Shown here piece by piece: positions 43,944-52,380 of a DNA stretch of 64,000 nucleotides. A model generated the notes under the pieces. The model made no database searches, was not told the DNA's origin, and was given only the letters and a program-made list of their open reading frames with translations. This DNA is from Thermoleophilia bacterium (lineage in GTDB: Bacteria > Actinomycetota > Thermoleophilia > Gaiellales > Gaiellaceae). Numbering within the stretch: the stretch's first letter is position 1; the number at the start of each line of letters is the position of its first letter. Made by a program: the position numbers and the translations under genes. Location of the stretch: positions 1 through 64,000 of the forward strand of contig JADLFG010000051.1 in assembly GCA_020845695.1 (NCBI GenBank). Reading direction: 5' to 3'.

Positions 43944-44398
43944 CGCGCCACCCTCAGGTCGGTCTCCCCGATGCGAACCACGTCACCCTCGTAGAGCCGT
44001 ATCCGGCCGTTCACCTGCTCCCCGTTGACGTACGTGCCGTTCGTCGAGGCGAGGTCGACGATCCAGACACCGTCCCTGAGCGGCTCGATCCGCGCGTGCC
44101 GGGCGGAAGCGTACTCGTCCGCGGCGAGGGCGACGGAGCTCTCGCTCGATCTCCCGAGCGTCAGCGGAGCGGTGCCGAGCGCAAAGAACGTGCCCGGCTC
44201 GATCGAGGGGCTCGACTCGACGACGAGCCGGAAGGCCGGCTCGGGAGCGCCGCCGGTCTGAAGCTGCGGCGGCGCGAGGAAGATGCTCTCCTGGGGCAGC
44301 CGCAGGTCGCGGCTCGCGGTCCGGACGACGCGCCAGACGAACAGGTAGAGGAAGACGAGGAAGAGCGCCTGGAGGAGGAGCAGGACCTGCTCGACCAT
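43940..44398 (-). CDS. fhaB: FHA-domain protein FhaB (FipA-like)
   Basis: This 152-residue protein has an N-terminal transmembrane helix (VLLLLQALFLVFLYLFVW) and a C-terminal forkhead-associated domain with the phosphothreonine-binding LGRSSESSVAL, then ARHARIEPL, and STNGTYVNGE. FHA modules read Thr phosphorylation by PknB-type kinases. It overlaps fhaA (TGATG) and pstP (ATGA). In mycobacteria the homolog links phosphorylated FtsZ with the divisome. Confidence 0.92.
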   Translation of the reverse strand: MVEQVLLLLQALFLVFLYLFVWRVVRTASRDLRLPQESIFLAPPQLQTGGAPEPAFRLVVESSPSIEPGTFFALGTAPLTLGRSSESSVALAADEYASARHARIEPLRDGVWIVDLASTNGTYVNGEQVNGRIRLYEGDVVRIGETDLRVAR

Positions 44399-45267
44399 CA
44401 CCCGCCGGGAGCGTGCTCGAACCGCAGCACGGTCTGGCCGAGCGTGACGACGTCGCCTGGCGCGAGCCTGACGCGGTCGACGCGCTTCCCGTTCACCTCC
44501 GTCCCGTTCGTCGAGCCGAGGTCGGCGATCCAGTATCCGTCCGGGCCCGCGCGCACCTCCGCGTGCCGCCGCGACACGCTCGCGTCGTCGAGGGAGACGT
44601 CGCATTCCTTCGAGCGCCCGATCACGGCGATCGCGCCGAGAAGCTCGTGCCGCGCCCCGCCGCCAACGAGAAAGACCCGCTCCGGGGCCGGCGCGGGCGG
44701 AACGGCGGGCGGTACCGGCTGCTCCGACCGGTAGACCCTCGTCTCGCCGGGCTCGGCAGACTCCGGCACGGGCGGCGCCAGCGGCGCGGCGGCGGGAGCC
44801 GGCGAAGACACGGGCGCGGGCGGTGGCGGCGCGGGCGCTGCGACGGGCCTCGTCGGCGGCGGCGGCGAGACGGCCGCCGGCTGGGGCGGCGGCTGAACGA
44901 GGCGGGTCGCGATCCCGAACTCGCCGACGGCGAGGTCGGCGTCCTCCTCGAGCAGCACGCGCGGCGCCGACACGACCGAGTAGCCCTCGCGGCGAGCGTG
45001 CTCGGCGAGGTAGCCCGAGAGCTCGTCGAGCAGCGAGCGCTCGTAGCCGACGAACTGCGCACGATCGCGCGGCGACAGGTAGAGCACGTACTCGTTCGGC
45101 ACGTACACGCGCGAGACGGAGACCGTCCTGTGGTCGTCCATCTCCTTCGCGAGCTTGCGGGCCAGCTCGACCGGCTGCACGTGCGAGCGAAAGGCGCGGC
45201 CGAAGACCCCCTCGAAGAGGGACTCCATCCGGTGCTCGATGCCGCGAAACAGGCCCAGACGGGTCAT
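44398..45267 (-). CDS. fhaA: DUF3662/FHA-domain protein FhaA
   Basis: This 289-residue protein has an N-terminal DUF3662 domain (LFRGIEHRMESLFEGVFGRA; PVELARKLAKEMDDHR), a long Pro/Ala-rich linker and a C-terminal FHA domain (AVIGRSKECDVSLDD, SVSRRHAEVRAG, GSTNGTEVNGK). In mycobacteria FhaA binds the phosphorylated pseudokinase MviN/MurJ and controls peptidoglycan precursor flipping. It is coupled to the upstream kinase gene by an ATGA overlap. Confidence 0.93.
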   Translation of the reverse strand: MTRLGLFRGIEHRMESLFEGVFGRAFRSHVQPVELARKLAKEMDDHRTVSVSRVYVPNEYVLYLSPRDRAQFVGYERSLLDELSGYLAEHARREGYSVVSAPRVLLEEDADLAVGEFGIATRLVQPPPQPAAVSPPPPTRPVAAPAPPPPAPVSSPAPAAAPLAPPVPESAEPGETRVYRSEQPVPPAVPPAPAPERVFLVGGGARHELLGAIAVIGRSKECDVSLDDASVSRRHAEVRAGPDGYWIADLGSTNGTEVNGKRVDRVRLAPGDVVTLGQTVLRFEHAPGG

Positions 45268-46922
45268 TGTAGGCGCGGCGCCCGCCCCGCCCCCGCCCGC
45301 AGCCACGCGGTTGCGGCTGGCGCGGCGACGACCGCGACGAGCAGGGCGGCCCCGCCCAGGAGCGCGGGCGCGGCGACGCGACCCGCGCCGAGCAGGGGCG
45401 GCCCGAGCAGGAGCGCACCAGGCAGGAGACACGCGAGCGCCGCCGCGCCGGCGAGGCCGTGGCGCCGCACAAGCGGCAGCGCAGCGGCCGCGGCCGCCAG
45501 CAGGGCAGCCTCGATCCCGATCGCGGGCTGCGCCGCGAGCGCGCGCCAGAGCGCGCCCGCCACGGCGACCGGGCTGTCCGACCCCGCGATTCCCAGTCCG
45601 AGCGGCGGCGGCTCGCCGGTGAAGGGAAGCGGCGCGCCGCGCAGGCCGGCGACGAGCGCAGCCGCGAGGACGGCGCCGCCGCACTGCGCGGCGCGGCGCG
45701 CCGCTCCGGAGGCCCAGGCGGCGGGGAGGGCAACGAGCGGCAGGAGGCCGACCAGCGCGAGCAGCGGCCCCGCCACGAACAGGAGTCCGCGCCGCGCGTC
45801 GTGCCAGCAGAGCGCGAGCCAGCCGAGCGCCACCGCCGCGTAGACGACGGCGAGACCGAGCGAGACGTCACCGAGCGGCAGGAGCGCGAGCGCGAGCGCG
45901 GCGATCAGGCCGGCGCGCGGCAACGCGAGGCACGCGAGCGCAGTGACCACGGCCAGCGGCAGCGAGGAGCCGGGCGGGTAGAAAGGAAACCACGTCGCCA
46001 GCCCCGCGATTGCGGCCGCGGCGAGCGCCGCGTGGGGGGCGCGTTCGAGCACGACGCGGCGCGAGACGGCCGGCCGGCGGCTACGGCGCTCCGCGCGCTC
46101 CTCGAGGCTCGCCCTGATCTCGGCGGCGAGCCGCCTCGGGTCCGGGCGGCGGCGCGGATCGACGGAGACGGCACGGTCGACCGCGACGGCGAGCCGGCGC
46201 GGCAGGTCCGGACGCACCTTCGCGAGCGGCGGCGGCCCTGCCGCGATCAGCCGGGCGGTCTCGACGGGCGAGCCGGACCAAAACGGCTGGTAGCCGGCGA
46301 GTAGCTCCCACAGGATCACGGCGGCCGCCCAGACATCGGCGGCCCCGGTGGCCTGCTCGCCGGACAGGCGCTCCGGCGCGATGTAGGCGAGCGTACCGGG
46401 GACGTCCCCCGTTGCCGTGAGGGCGTCGGCATCGCCGAGCTGGGCGAGACCGAAGTCGAGCAGCCTGAGGGAGATGCCGGGCCCGGCGACGAGGAGGACG
46501 TTCGCCGGCTTCACGTCCCGGTGCACGATCCCGCGGTGGTGGGCATGCGCGAGCGCGTCGAGGAGCTGCGCGGCCGCCTCCACGGCCGCGGCGTCGTCGA
46601 GCTCACCGGCCCGGGCCGCCTCCCGGAGGGTCTTCCCGGGCAGGTACTCGTAGGCGACGTACACGTGCCGGTCGTCGCGCTCGACCGCGTAGACGCGGGC
46701 GCAGTAGCGGCTACGCAGCCGCGCGACGGCGAGCGCCTCGCGCTCCGCCCGCACCCCCGCCTTCCCCTCCCGGGGCACGATCTTCAGAGCGACCTCGCGG
46801 CCGTCCCGCTCGTCGCGCGCCAGCCAGACCGACCCGTGTCCGCCGCTGCCGAGCGGACGGAGCGCCCGGTAGCGGCCGAGGATGAGCCCCTCGGAATGCG
46901 CGAGAGCTGCGGCCTGTCCCAT
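45264..46922 (-). CDS. Ser/Thr protein kinase with a polytopic membrane C-terminus
   Basis: This 552-residue protein has an N-terminal kinase domain (LGSGGHGSVWLARD, VALKIVPRE, VHRDVKPANVLL, DFGLAQLG, GTLAYIAPERL). From about residue 295 it continues with at least eight short hydrophobic segments and no PASTA or other recognisable sensor. The catalytic residues are intact. It replaces the PknA gene usually found in this operon. The membrane part may sense lipid or membrane state; this is unproven. It overlaps fhaA by 4 nt. Confidence 0.85.
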   Translation of the reverse strand: MGQAAALAHSEGLILGRYRALRPLGSGGHGSVWLARDERDGREVALKIVPREGKAGVRAEREALAVARLRSRYCARVYAVERDDRHVYVAYEYLPGKTLREAARAGELDDAAAVEAAAQLLDALAHAHHRGIVHRDVKPANVLLVAGPGISLRLLDFGLAQLGDADALTATGDVPGTLAYIAPERLSGEQATGAADVWAAAVILWELLAGYQPFWSGSPVETARLIAAGPPPLAKVRPDLPRRLAVAVDRAVSVDPRRRPDPRRLAAEIRASLEERAERRSRRPAVSRRVVLERAPHAALAAAAIAGLATWFPFYPPGSSLPLAVVTALACLALPRAGLIAALALALLPLGDVSLGLAVVYAAVALGWLALCWHDARRGLLFVAGPLLALVGLLPLVALPAAWASGAARRAAQCGGAVLAAALVAGLRGAPLPFTGEPPPLGLGIAGSDSPVAVAGALWRALAAQPAIGIEAALLAAAAAALPLVRRHGLAGAAALACLLPGALLLGPPLLGAGRVAAPALLGGAALLVAVVAAPAATAWLRAGAGRAPRLQ

Positions 46923-47063
46923 GGGTCGCCTTGACCTTGGCGACGGGACGGCGGACTCCTGCCCGCGAGGAACGATCCGGATCGCTTGCAGGGTTTGCTG
47001 CTATGCTCGGCGAACCTCTTGGCGGCCACCCGGCCGATTCGTTTGCCCACGACCGCTTCCGCT

Positions 47064-48224
47064 GTGGCCGATCGGGACAGAACCGACGCCGACTCCGACA
47101 TCGAGTTCGACTTCTTCGACGAGCCGCCGACGATCGAGCGCTCGCCGGGCGTCGAGCCCGCGCCGAGACCCCGCGAGGGCGGGGGCGGCGGTGGCACGCC
47201 GCCGATCCGGCCGCGCTCGCCGGGGCCGTCGACGCCGCTCGTACGGCTCGCGCTCCTGATCGGCGGAGCGATCGTGCTCGCGGTCGTGCTCGTCTTCTGG
47301 GTGAACAGCTGCCGCGGCGGCCAGAAGAAGGGCTCCTACGAGGACTACCTGCAGGCGGTCGCCGCGGTCGTGCGCGAGTCGGACTCGGTTGGAGCCCAGC
47401 TCGGTGAGCTTCTGACCACGCCGGGCGTGACGCTCGCCGACCTCGAGGCCGGCCTCGCCGGCCTCGCCAAGCAGCAGGCGCAGGTGGTCGCGCGGGCGGG
47501 CGAGCTGACACCGCCCGGACCGCTCGTCGCCGAGCAGGAGAGCCTCGTCGAGGCGATGCAGCTCCGCCAGAGCGGGCTCGCCGGCCTCGAGCGCGCCTTC
47601 GCGCAGCTCCAGCCGGCCACCGCCGCGGAGACGGCAGGCACGACCCTGGCCGAGCAGGCGTTCCGGATCGTCGCCGGGAATGTCGTCTACGACGACCTGT
47701 TCAAGGGCCGCTCGGAAGCGGTGATGAAGCAGGAGGAGATCTCCGGGGTGGCCGTTCCCGCGTCGACGTTCCTGGACAGCCCCGAGCTGCTCAGTCAGAA
47801 CTCGCTCGCCGAGCTCGTCAAGCGCACCCAGGGCGGAGGCGGCGACGAGACGGGCGTGCTCCACGGCAACCAGATCGAGGGCGTGCTCGTGCAGCCGGAC
47901 GGCCAGGCGCTCTCGCCGGACCAGGAGACGACGATCATCACGTCCGACCAGCTCGCGTTCGAGGTCCAGGTCAAGAACTCCGGCGACTTCCAGGAGACGA
48001 AGGTGAAGGTGACGCTGACGATCACGTCGCCGGAGCCGATCAAGCGTCAGGCCACGATCGACCTGATCAACGCCGGCGAGACGAAGTCGGTGACGTTCCG
48101 GGACTTCTCCAACATCGACTTCAACCGCCCGTACACGCTCAAGGTGGCCGTCAAGCCGGTGCAGGGCGAGGAGAACACGACGAACAACACCGCCGAGTAC
48201 CCGGTCATCTTCTCCCTCGAGTAG
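47064..48224 (+). CDS. Single-pass membrane protein with CARDB-like extracellular domain
   Basis: This protein of about 386 residues has an acidic then Gly/Pro-rich cytoplasmic N-terminus (FDFFDEPP), one transmembrane helix near residues 61-83 (LIGGAIVLAVVLVFWV) and a helical region. A C-terminal beta-sandwich (FEVQVKNSGDFQETKVKVTL, TNNTAEYPV) resembles CARDB adhesion modules. GTG at 47064 is preferred because a possible TATGCT -10 at 47002-47007 would exclude the longer start at 46986. It is divergent from the kinase operon and may interact with it; function is unknown. Confidence 0.65.
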   Translation: MADRDRTDADSDIEFDFFDEPPTIERSPGVEPAPRPREGGGGGGTPPIRPRSPGPSTPLVRLALLIGGAIVLAVVLVFWVNSCRGGQKKGSYEDYLQAVAAVVRESDSVGAQLGELLTTPGVTLADLEAGLAGLAKQQAQVVARAGELTPPGPLVAEQESLVEAMQLRQSGLAGLERAFAQLQPATAAETAGTTLAEQAFRIVAGNVVYDDLFKGRSEAVMKQEEISGVAVPASTFLDSPELLSQNSLAELVKRTQGGGGDETGVLHGNQIEGVLVQPDGQALSPDQETTIITSDQLAFEVQVKNSGDFQETKVKVTLTITSPEPIKRQATIDLINAGETKSVTFRDFSNIDFNRPYTLKVAVKPVQGEENTTNNTAEYPVIFSLE

Positions 48225-48236
48225 CCGGGGCGCCCC

Positions 48237-48719
48237 GTGGACATCTCCGGCACGACCGCCGCGTGGATCGGGATCGCCGCCGCGGTGGTCGCGGGGCTCT
48301 CGCTCGTGCTGGCGTTTCTCTACTGGCGCACGCTGCGGAAGGTGCGCCGGGCGCAGGCGGTCGTGCTCGGCTCGGGGCGGGAGGACCTCGTCAACTTCGC
48401 CGTCACGCTGCAGACGCGCATCGACGAGCTCCACGGAGCCGTCGACGAGCTGGCGGCGGCGCTCGTGCGCGTCGACAAGCGGATCGACGGGGCCCTCTCG
48501 CGCACCGCGATCGTCCGCTACGACGCCTACGAGGACGTGGGCGGCCAGCAGTCCGCCTCGCTCGCCTTTCTCGACGCCTCGCGGTCCGGGATCGTCGTGA
48601 CGGCCATCCAGGGCCGCGACTACGCCCGCATCTACGTGAAGGAGCTCGAGCGTGGCCGCGCTCCCGTGCCGCTCTCGCCGGAGGAGCAGGACGCGGTCGA
48701 GCGCGCCATGTCGTCGTGA
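48237..48719 (+). CDS. DUF4446 family membrane protein
   Basis: This 160-residue protein has an N-terminal transmembrane helix (WIGIAAAVVAGLSLVLAFLYW), a coiled-coil stalk (LQTRIDELHGAVDELAAALV) and the DUF4446 block (AIVRYDAYEDVGGQQSASLA, VVTAIQGRDYARIYVKEL). The family is widespread in Gram-positive bacteria and uncharacterised. The GTG start follows the preceding gene by 12 nt, so they are likely co-transcribed. Confidence 0.82.
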   Translation: MDISGTTAAWIGIAAAVVAGLSLVLAFLYWRTLRKVRRAQAVVLGSGREDLVNFAVTLQTRIDELHGAVDELAAALVRVDKRIDGALSRTAIVRYDAYEDVGGQQSASLAFLDASRSGIVVTAIQGRDYARIYVKELERGRAPVPLSPEEQDAVERAMSS

Positions 48720-48754
48720 CGGCCCGGCGACCCCGGACCGGGGAGAGCGGTCCG

Positions 48755-48760
48755 TAGAAT
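48755..48760 (+). promoter_or_regulatory. -10 box of the HNH gene (leaderless)
   Basis: TAGAAT ends 7 nt before the GTG at 48768. No ribosome-binding site is present. Confidence 0.5.
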
Positions 48761-48767
48761 CCTTGGT

Positions 48768-49292
48768 GTGCAGCAGGTTCTCGTCCTCAACTCGAGCTAC
48801 GAGCCGCTGAACGTCTGCTCGGTGCGCCGGGCGCACGTGCTCGTGACCAAGGGAAAGGCGGAGGTGCTCGAGGAGGTCGACCGCCCGCTGCGCTCGGCGG
48901 CGCGCTCGTACACGTGGCCGCACGTGATCCGGCTCGTCGCGTACGTGCGGGTGCCGCGCGTGATCCAGCGGCGGATCTCGAGGCGAGCCCTGTTCGCGCG
49001 CGACGGTTGGCGCTGCCAGTACTGCGGCACGACCGGCCGGCTCACGCTCGACCACGTGGTCCCCCGCAGCCGCGGCGGGGACTCCGTCTGGGAGAACGTG
49101 GTCGCCTCGTGCGCGCCCTGCAACCTGCGCAAGGGCGATCGCCTCCCGGAGGAAGCACAGATGCACCCCCACGTGAAGCCGCGGCCGCCCGCACCGGCGC
49201 TCTTCGTCACGCTGGCGGCGTCGCAGATCCCCGAGCGCTGGCAGCAGTACCTGGGGGCGGCGCCCGCGCCGGCCTACGCCGCGGCCGGCTGA
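48768..49292 (+). CDS. HNH endonuclease family protein
   Basis: This 174-residue protein has the conserved N-terminus VLVLNSSYEPLNVCSVRRA and a zinc-finger-type HNH core: WRCQYCG, then LTLDHVVPRSRGG, then NVVASCAPCNLRKGDR. The four cysteines and the HNH His/Asn are present. This family is a chromosomal housekeeping HNH protein common in actinobacteria, with a suspected role in DNA repair or metabolism rather than restriction. The mRNA is probably leaderless from the TAGAAT at 48755. Confidence 0.85.
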   Translation: MQQVLVLNSSYEPLNVCSVRRAHVLVTKGKAEVLEEVDRPLRSAARSYTWPHVIRLVAYVRVPRVIQRRISRRALFARDGWRCQYCGTTGRLTLDHVVPRSRGGDSVWENVVASCAPCNLRKGDRLPEEAQMHPHVKPRPPAPALFVTLAASQIPERWQQYLGAAPAPAYAAAG

Positions 49293-49359
49293 CCCGGGAA
49301 CCATTCCGCCCCGCGGCCCGTCCAAGGGGTGTGGACGACGAACAGCGGAGGAGGCTGGG

Positions 49360-50088
49360 ATGAACCACTTGGGCAGGAAGGCCGCGGCCGTGGCAGCGCT
49401 GGCGGCACTCGGGGTCGGGATCGCGGCGTTCGCCGGCGTCGGCCGGCCCGACGAGGCCAACGGCCAGGCCACCGCGGGGACCGCGCCGACCGGTATCACG
49501 GTGACCGGTGTGGGCTCGGTCAAGGCCGCGCCCGACCGGGCGGAGTTCTCGTTCGGCGTCGAGTCGCAGGGCGAGACGGCGGCGGCCGCGCTCGACGCGA
49601 ACAACGCCGCGGTACAGCGGGTGATCGACGCGGTCAGGGGCGCCGGCGTCGCGGACGCCGACCTCCAGACGCAGCAGGTCTCCGTGTACCCGCGCTACTC
49701 GGAGGATGGGCAGACGATCGTCGGCTACTCGGCGGTCAACACGGTCTCCGCCAAGATCAGGGACCTCGCCACGACCGGCGCGGTGGTCGACGCCGCCGCC
49801 GCCGCGGGCGCGAACCAGGTCTACGGGCCGACCCTCTCGATCGACGACCAGTCGGGCCTCTACCAGGACGCGCTCGAGCAGGCGCTCGAGGACGCGCGCA
49901 CCAAGGCGAAGACGATCGCCGCCGCCGCGGGCGTCACGCTCGGGGCCGTCGTCAACATCGTCGAGGGCGGTGGTGCCGTTCCTCCCATGTACGCGGAGCA
50001 GGCGGCGCGCGACGGAGGCGGCGTCCCGATCGAGCCGGGCCTCCAGGAGATCCCGGCCAGCCTGACCGTCACGTTCGCGATCTCGTAG
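49360..50088 (+). CDS. SIMPL (DUF541) domain secreted protein
   Basis: This 242-residue protein has a Sec-type signal (AAAVAALAALGVGIAAFAGV) and a SIMPL domain: GITVTGVGSVKAAPDRAEFS, then QTQQVSVYPRYSEDG, and LEQALEDARTKAKTIAAAAG. SIMPL proteins are periplasmic or extracytoplasmic and are linked with signalling or oxidative-stress defence. Biochemical function is unclear. The ATG is preceded by GGAGG at 49349-49353. The gene is followed by a strong terminator hairpin. Confidence 0.85.
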   Translation: MNHLGRKAAAVAALAALGVGIAAFAGVGRPDEANGQATAGTAPTGITVTGVGSVKAAPDRAEFSFGVESQGETAAAALDANNAAVQRVIDAVRGAGVADADLQTQQVSVYPRYSEDGQTIVGYSAVNTVSAKIRDLATTGAVVDAAAAAGANQVYGPTLSIDDQSGLYQDALEQALEDARTKAKTIAAAAGVTLGAVVNIVEGGGAVPPMYAEQAARDGGGVPIEPGLQEIPASLTVTFAIS

Positions 50089-50099
50089 CCTTGCCGCCG

Positions 50100-50133
50100 G
50101 ACGACCGGGGCGGCCACGGTCGCCCCGGTCGTC
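50100..50133 (+). terminator. Terminator hairpin after the SIMPL gene
   Basis: A perfect 13-bp stem (GACGACCGGGGCG with its complement) encloses an 8-base loop. The glnA -10 box starts at the next base, so the hairpin occupies the region where a -35 would lie. Confidence 0.6.
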
Positions 50134-50139
50134 TATACT
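50134..50139 (+). promoter_or_regulatory. -10 box of the glnA leader transcript
   Basis: TATACT lies 76 nt before the glnA ATG. No TTGACA-like -35 is seen, because that space is filled by the upstream hairpin. Confidence 0.5.
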
Positions 50140-50160
50140 GATCCCGTTCGAGGCGACGAA

Positions 50161-50197
50161 GCCTCAGGCGCAAGCCGATTGCGCCTGGGGCTTTTTT
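50161..50197 (+). terminator. Leader terminator (attenuator candidate) in front of glnA
   Basis: A 13-bp stem (GCCTCAGGCGCAA with its complement, including one T-G pair) and a GCCGA loop are followed directly by six T residues at 50192-50197. It lies between the TATACT box and the glnA ribosome-binding site. A small hairpin, GAGGC-GACGAA-GCCTC (50149-50165), overlaps the first bases of the terminator stem and could act as an antiterminator. No ligand-binding domain is recognised. Confidence 0.6.
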
Positions 50198-50215
50198 CAT
50201 TTCAAGGAGGTGTCG

Positions 50216-51562
50216 ATGGGAAGGGCAACGAGCGATCCGGCAGACCGCAAGCGCGTTCTCGAGCGCATGGCGGAGGAGGGAGTGGACTTCGTCCTCCTCT
50301 GGTTCTCGGACATCCTCGGCCAGCTCAAGAGCTTCGCCGTCACCGTGCAGGAGATCGAGGCGGCGCTCGACGACGGGATGGGCTTCGACGGCTCGTCGAT
50401 CACGGGCTTCAACCCGATCGAGGAGTCGGACATGGTCGCGATCCCCGACCCGCGCACGTTCCAGGTGCTGCCGTGGCGGACGGGCGAGTACAAGGTCGGG
50501 CGGATGATCTGCGACATCGTCACGCCCGACGGCAAGCCGTACGAGGGCGATCCGCGCTACGTGCTGCGCCGGGCGCTCGAGCGGATGCGCGGGATGGGCT
50601 TCGAGACCTTCAACGTCGGCCCCGAGCTCGAGTACTTCTACTTCGCAGACGACAGCGGCACGCGCGTCCTCGACCACGGCGGCTACTTCGACCTCGCCAC
50701 GCTCGATGTCGCCTCCGAGTGGCGCAAGGAGACGATCAAAGCGCTCGAGTCGATGGGTATCCCGGTCGAGTACGCCCACCACGAGGTGGCGCCCTCCCAG
50801 CACGAGATCGACATGCGCTACTCCGAGGCGCTCGGGATGGCCGACCACACGGTCACCTACCGGCTGATCGTCAAGGAGATTGCAACCAAATACGGCATCT
50901 ACGCAACCTTCATGCCCAAGCCGCTGTTCGGGCACAACGGCTCAGGCATGCACACCCACCAGTCGCTGTTCACGAACGGCAAGAACGCGTTCTACGACCC
51001 GTCCGACGAGTGGCACCTCTCCCCGACCGGCAAAGCGTTCATCGCCGGGCAGCTCCACCACGCCCGCGAGATCTGCGCGATCTTCGCCCAGTGGGTCAAC
51101 TCCTACAAGCGGCTCGTTCCCGGCTACGAGGCGCCGGTCTACGTCGCCTGGTCACAGCGCAACCGCTCCGCGTTGATCCGGATCCCGCTCTACCACCCGG
51201 GCAAGGAGCAGGCGACCCGGGCGGAGATCCGCTGCCCCGACCCGGCCTGCAACCCGTACCTGACGTTCGCGGCGCTGCTCCAGGCCGGCCTCGAGGGGAT
51301 CGAGAAAGGCTACGAGCTGCCGCCGCCGATGGAGGAAAACCTGTTCGAGCTCACCCACGAGGAGCGGCGCGAGCGCGGGATCATCAGCCTGCCCGAGTCC
51401 CTCGGTGAGGCGATCCACGAGCTCGCCCAGTCGGAGCTCTGCGAGCGGATCCTCGGCCCGCACATCTTCGAGCGCTACGTGCAGATCAAGGAGAAGGAGT
51501 GGGACGAGTACCGCCTCCAGGTGACGCCCTGGGAGCTCGACCGCTACCTGTCCATCCTGTAG
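50216..51562 (+). CDS. glnA: Glutamine synthetase type I
   Basis: This 448-residue GSI enzyme condenses ammonium with glutamate. Its motifs are GFDGSSITGF, then GPELEYFYF (Mg-binding Glu), HHEVAPSQHEID, NGSGMHTHQSLF and the NRSALIRIP Arg patch. The adenylylation Tyr of the NLYDLP loop is absent (here ENLFELT), so it is a GSI-alpha-type enzyme not controlled by adenylylation. ATG at 50216 is chosen over GTG at 50210 because AAGGAGG is correctly spaced only for the ATG. The leader terminator suggests transcriptional attenuation. Confidence 0.93.
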   Translation: MGRATSDPADRKRVLERMAEEGVDFVLLWFSDILGQLKSFAVTVQEIEAALDDGMGFDGSSITGFNPIEESDMVAIPDPRTFQVLPWRTGEYKVGRMICDIVTPDGKPYEGDPRYVLRRALERMRGMGFETFNVGPELEYFYFADDSGTRVLDHGGYFDLATLDVASEWRKETIKALESMGIPVEYAHHEVAPSQHEIDMRYSEALGMADHTVTYRLIVKEIATKYGIYATFMPKPLFGHNGSGMHTHQSLFTNGKNAFYDPSDEWHLSPTGKAFIAGQLHHAREICAIFAQWVNSYKRLVPGYEAPVYVAWSQRNRSALIRIPLYHPGKEQATRAEIRCPDPACNPYLTFAALLQAGLEGIEKGYELPPPMEENLFELTHEERRERGIISLPESLGEAIHELAQSELCERILGPHIFERYVQIKEKEWDEYRLQVTPWELDRYLSIL

Positions 51563-51590
51563 GGGCTGGTCCTCGCCCGCCGGCACCGGG

Positions 51591-51617
51591 CCCGCCCCCG
51601 CCCCGCGTGGGGGCGGG
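51591..51617. terminator. GC-rich hairpin between glnA and convergent genes
   Basis: A 9-bp stem (CCCGCCCCC with GGGGGCGGG) lies 28 nt after the glnA stop and 13 nt before the next minus-strand stop. It is probably a bidirectional terminator. Confidence 0.5.
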
Positions 51618-51630
51618 TCCACGCCCGCCC

Positions 51631-51870
51631 TTACGCCGGGCGCAGGGCGGCGCGCTCGACGCGCAGCGCGACGACGCCGCTCGTCTGGTCGACATCGTCG
51701 ATCTCGCTGGCGAGCACCACCCGGCGGCGACGCAGAGGCAGCCGGCCGCGGACGGTCAGACGGCCGGAGCTCGCCTCCTCGACCCGCCCGACGACGCGCC
51801 CGCGCGCGTCGGCGACGAGGTAGCCGCCCGCGCTGCGAAGGATGTTCGGGTCGGGCGAGGAGACGCTCAC
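51631..51870 (-). CDS. Small PRC-barrel-like hypothetical protein
   Basis: This 79-residue protein has a beta-rich pattern, GGYLVADARGRVVGRVEEA, then LTVRGRLPLRRRRVVLASEI, that resembles a PRC-barrel half. No catalytic motif is seen. The start ATG is at 51870; an in-frame start further downstream is possible. It lies 15 nt after a small membrane-protein gene on the same strand. Confidence 0.5.
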   Translation of the reverse strand: MSVSSPDPNILRSAGGYLVADARGRVVGRVEEASSGRLTVRGRLPLRRRRVVLASEIDDVDQTSGVVALRVERAALRPA

Positions 51871-51885
51871 GCTCTGGAGCCTAGC

Positions 51886-52359
51886 TCACGAGCCGGGCCG
51901 CCAGACCATCAGCACGAGCACGGCCAGCATCAGCGCGGTCGAGAGGTGGTTCAGGATCTCGGCGGGCCGGTCGCGCAGCAGCCGGTGGAGCTCGTCGGTC
52001 GGGGGGTCGTCGCTGGCGGCGAGCCGCTCCGCGAGCAGGCGGGCGCGCTTCAACGGTCGCCCGGTGACGCCGCCGAGCAGGTTCGAGACCCCGAACAGGA
52101 CATAGGTGGCGACGAGCCAGTCCGCGCCGTAGCCGAAGCCGCCGAGGGTAACGAGCCAGAGCCCGAACGCGGTCACGAGCAGGAACCCGACCGCTCCCGT
52201 GACGACGCCCCAGCGCGACAGCGACAGGATCGCCGCGATCTCGCTGGGACGCCGGCGGCGCCTGGCCGCGTAGAAGGCGAGCCCGGCGGTGATGATGCCG
52301 CCGAGCATCACGATCGCACCGAGCACGTGCAGCACGAGGGCGATCTCGAACCGGGACAC
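51886..52359 (-). CDS. DUF2269-like integral membrane protein
   Basis: This 157-residue protein has four hydrophobic segments (ALVLHVLGAIVMLGGIITAG; WGVVTGAVGFLLVTAFGLWL; WLVATYVLFGVSNLLGG; LSTALMLAVLVLMVW). The LHVLGAIVMLGG opening with its His is characteristic of the DUF2269 family. Function is unknown. The GTG start at 52359 is divergent from the kinase gene, with 21 nt between. Confidence 0.65.
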   Translation of the reverse strand: MSRFEIALVLHVLGAIVMLGGIITAGLAFYAARRRRRPSEIAAILSLSRWGVVTGAVGFLLVTAFGLWLVTLGGFGYGADWLVATYVLFGVSNLLGGVTGRPLKRARLLAERLAASDDPPTDELHRLLRDRPAEILNHLSTALMLAVLVLMVWRPGS

Positions 52360-52365
52360 GGCCCC

Positions 52366-52371
52366 TATGAT
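52366..52371 (+). promoter_or_regulatory. -10 box of the sensor kinase gene (leaderless)
   Basis: TATGAT ends 9 nt before the GTG at 52381. An AGAGG sequence next to the start is too close to be a normal ribosome-binding site. Confidence 0.5.
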
Positions 52372-52380
52372 CGCAGAGGC

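Noticed and set aside
47001..49604. Minus-strand open frame of about 867 codons
   Set aside because: It is antisense to four well-supported plus-strand genes.
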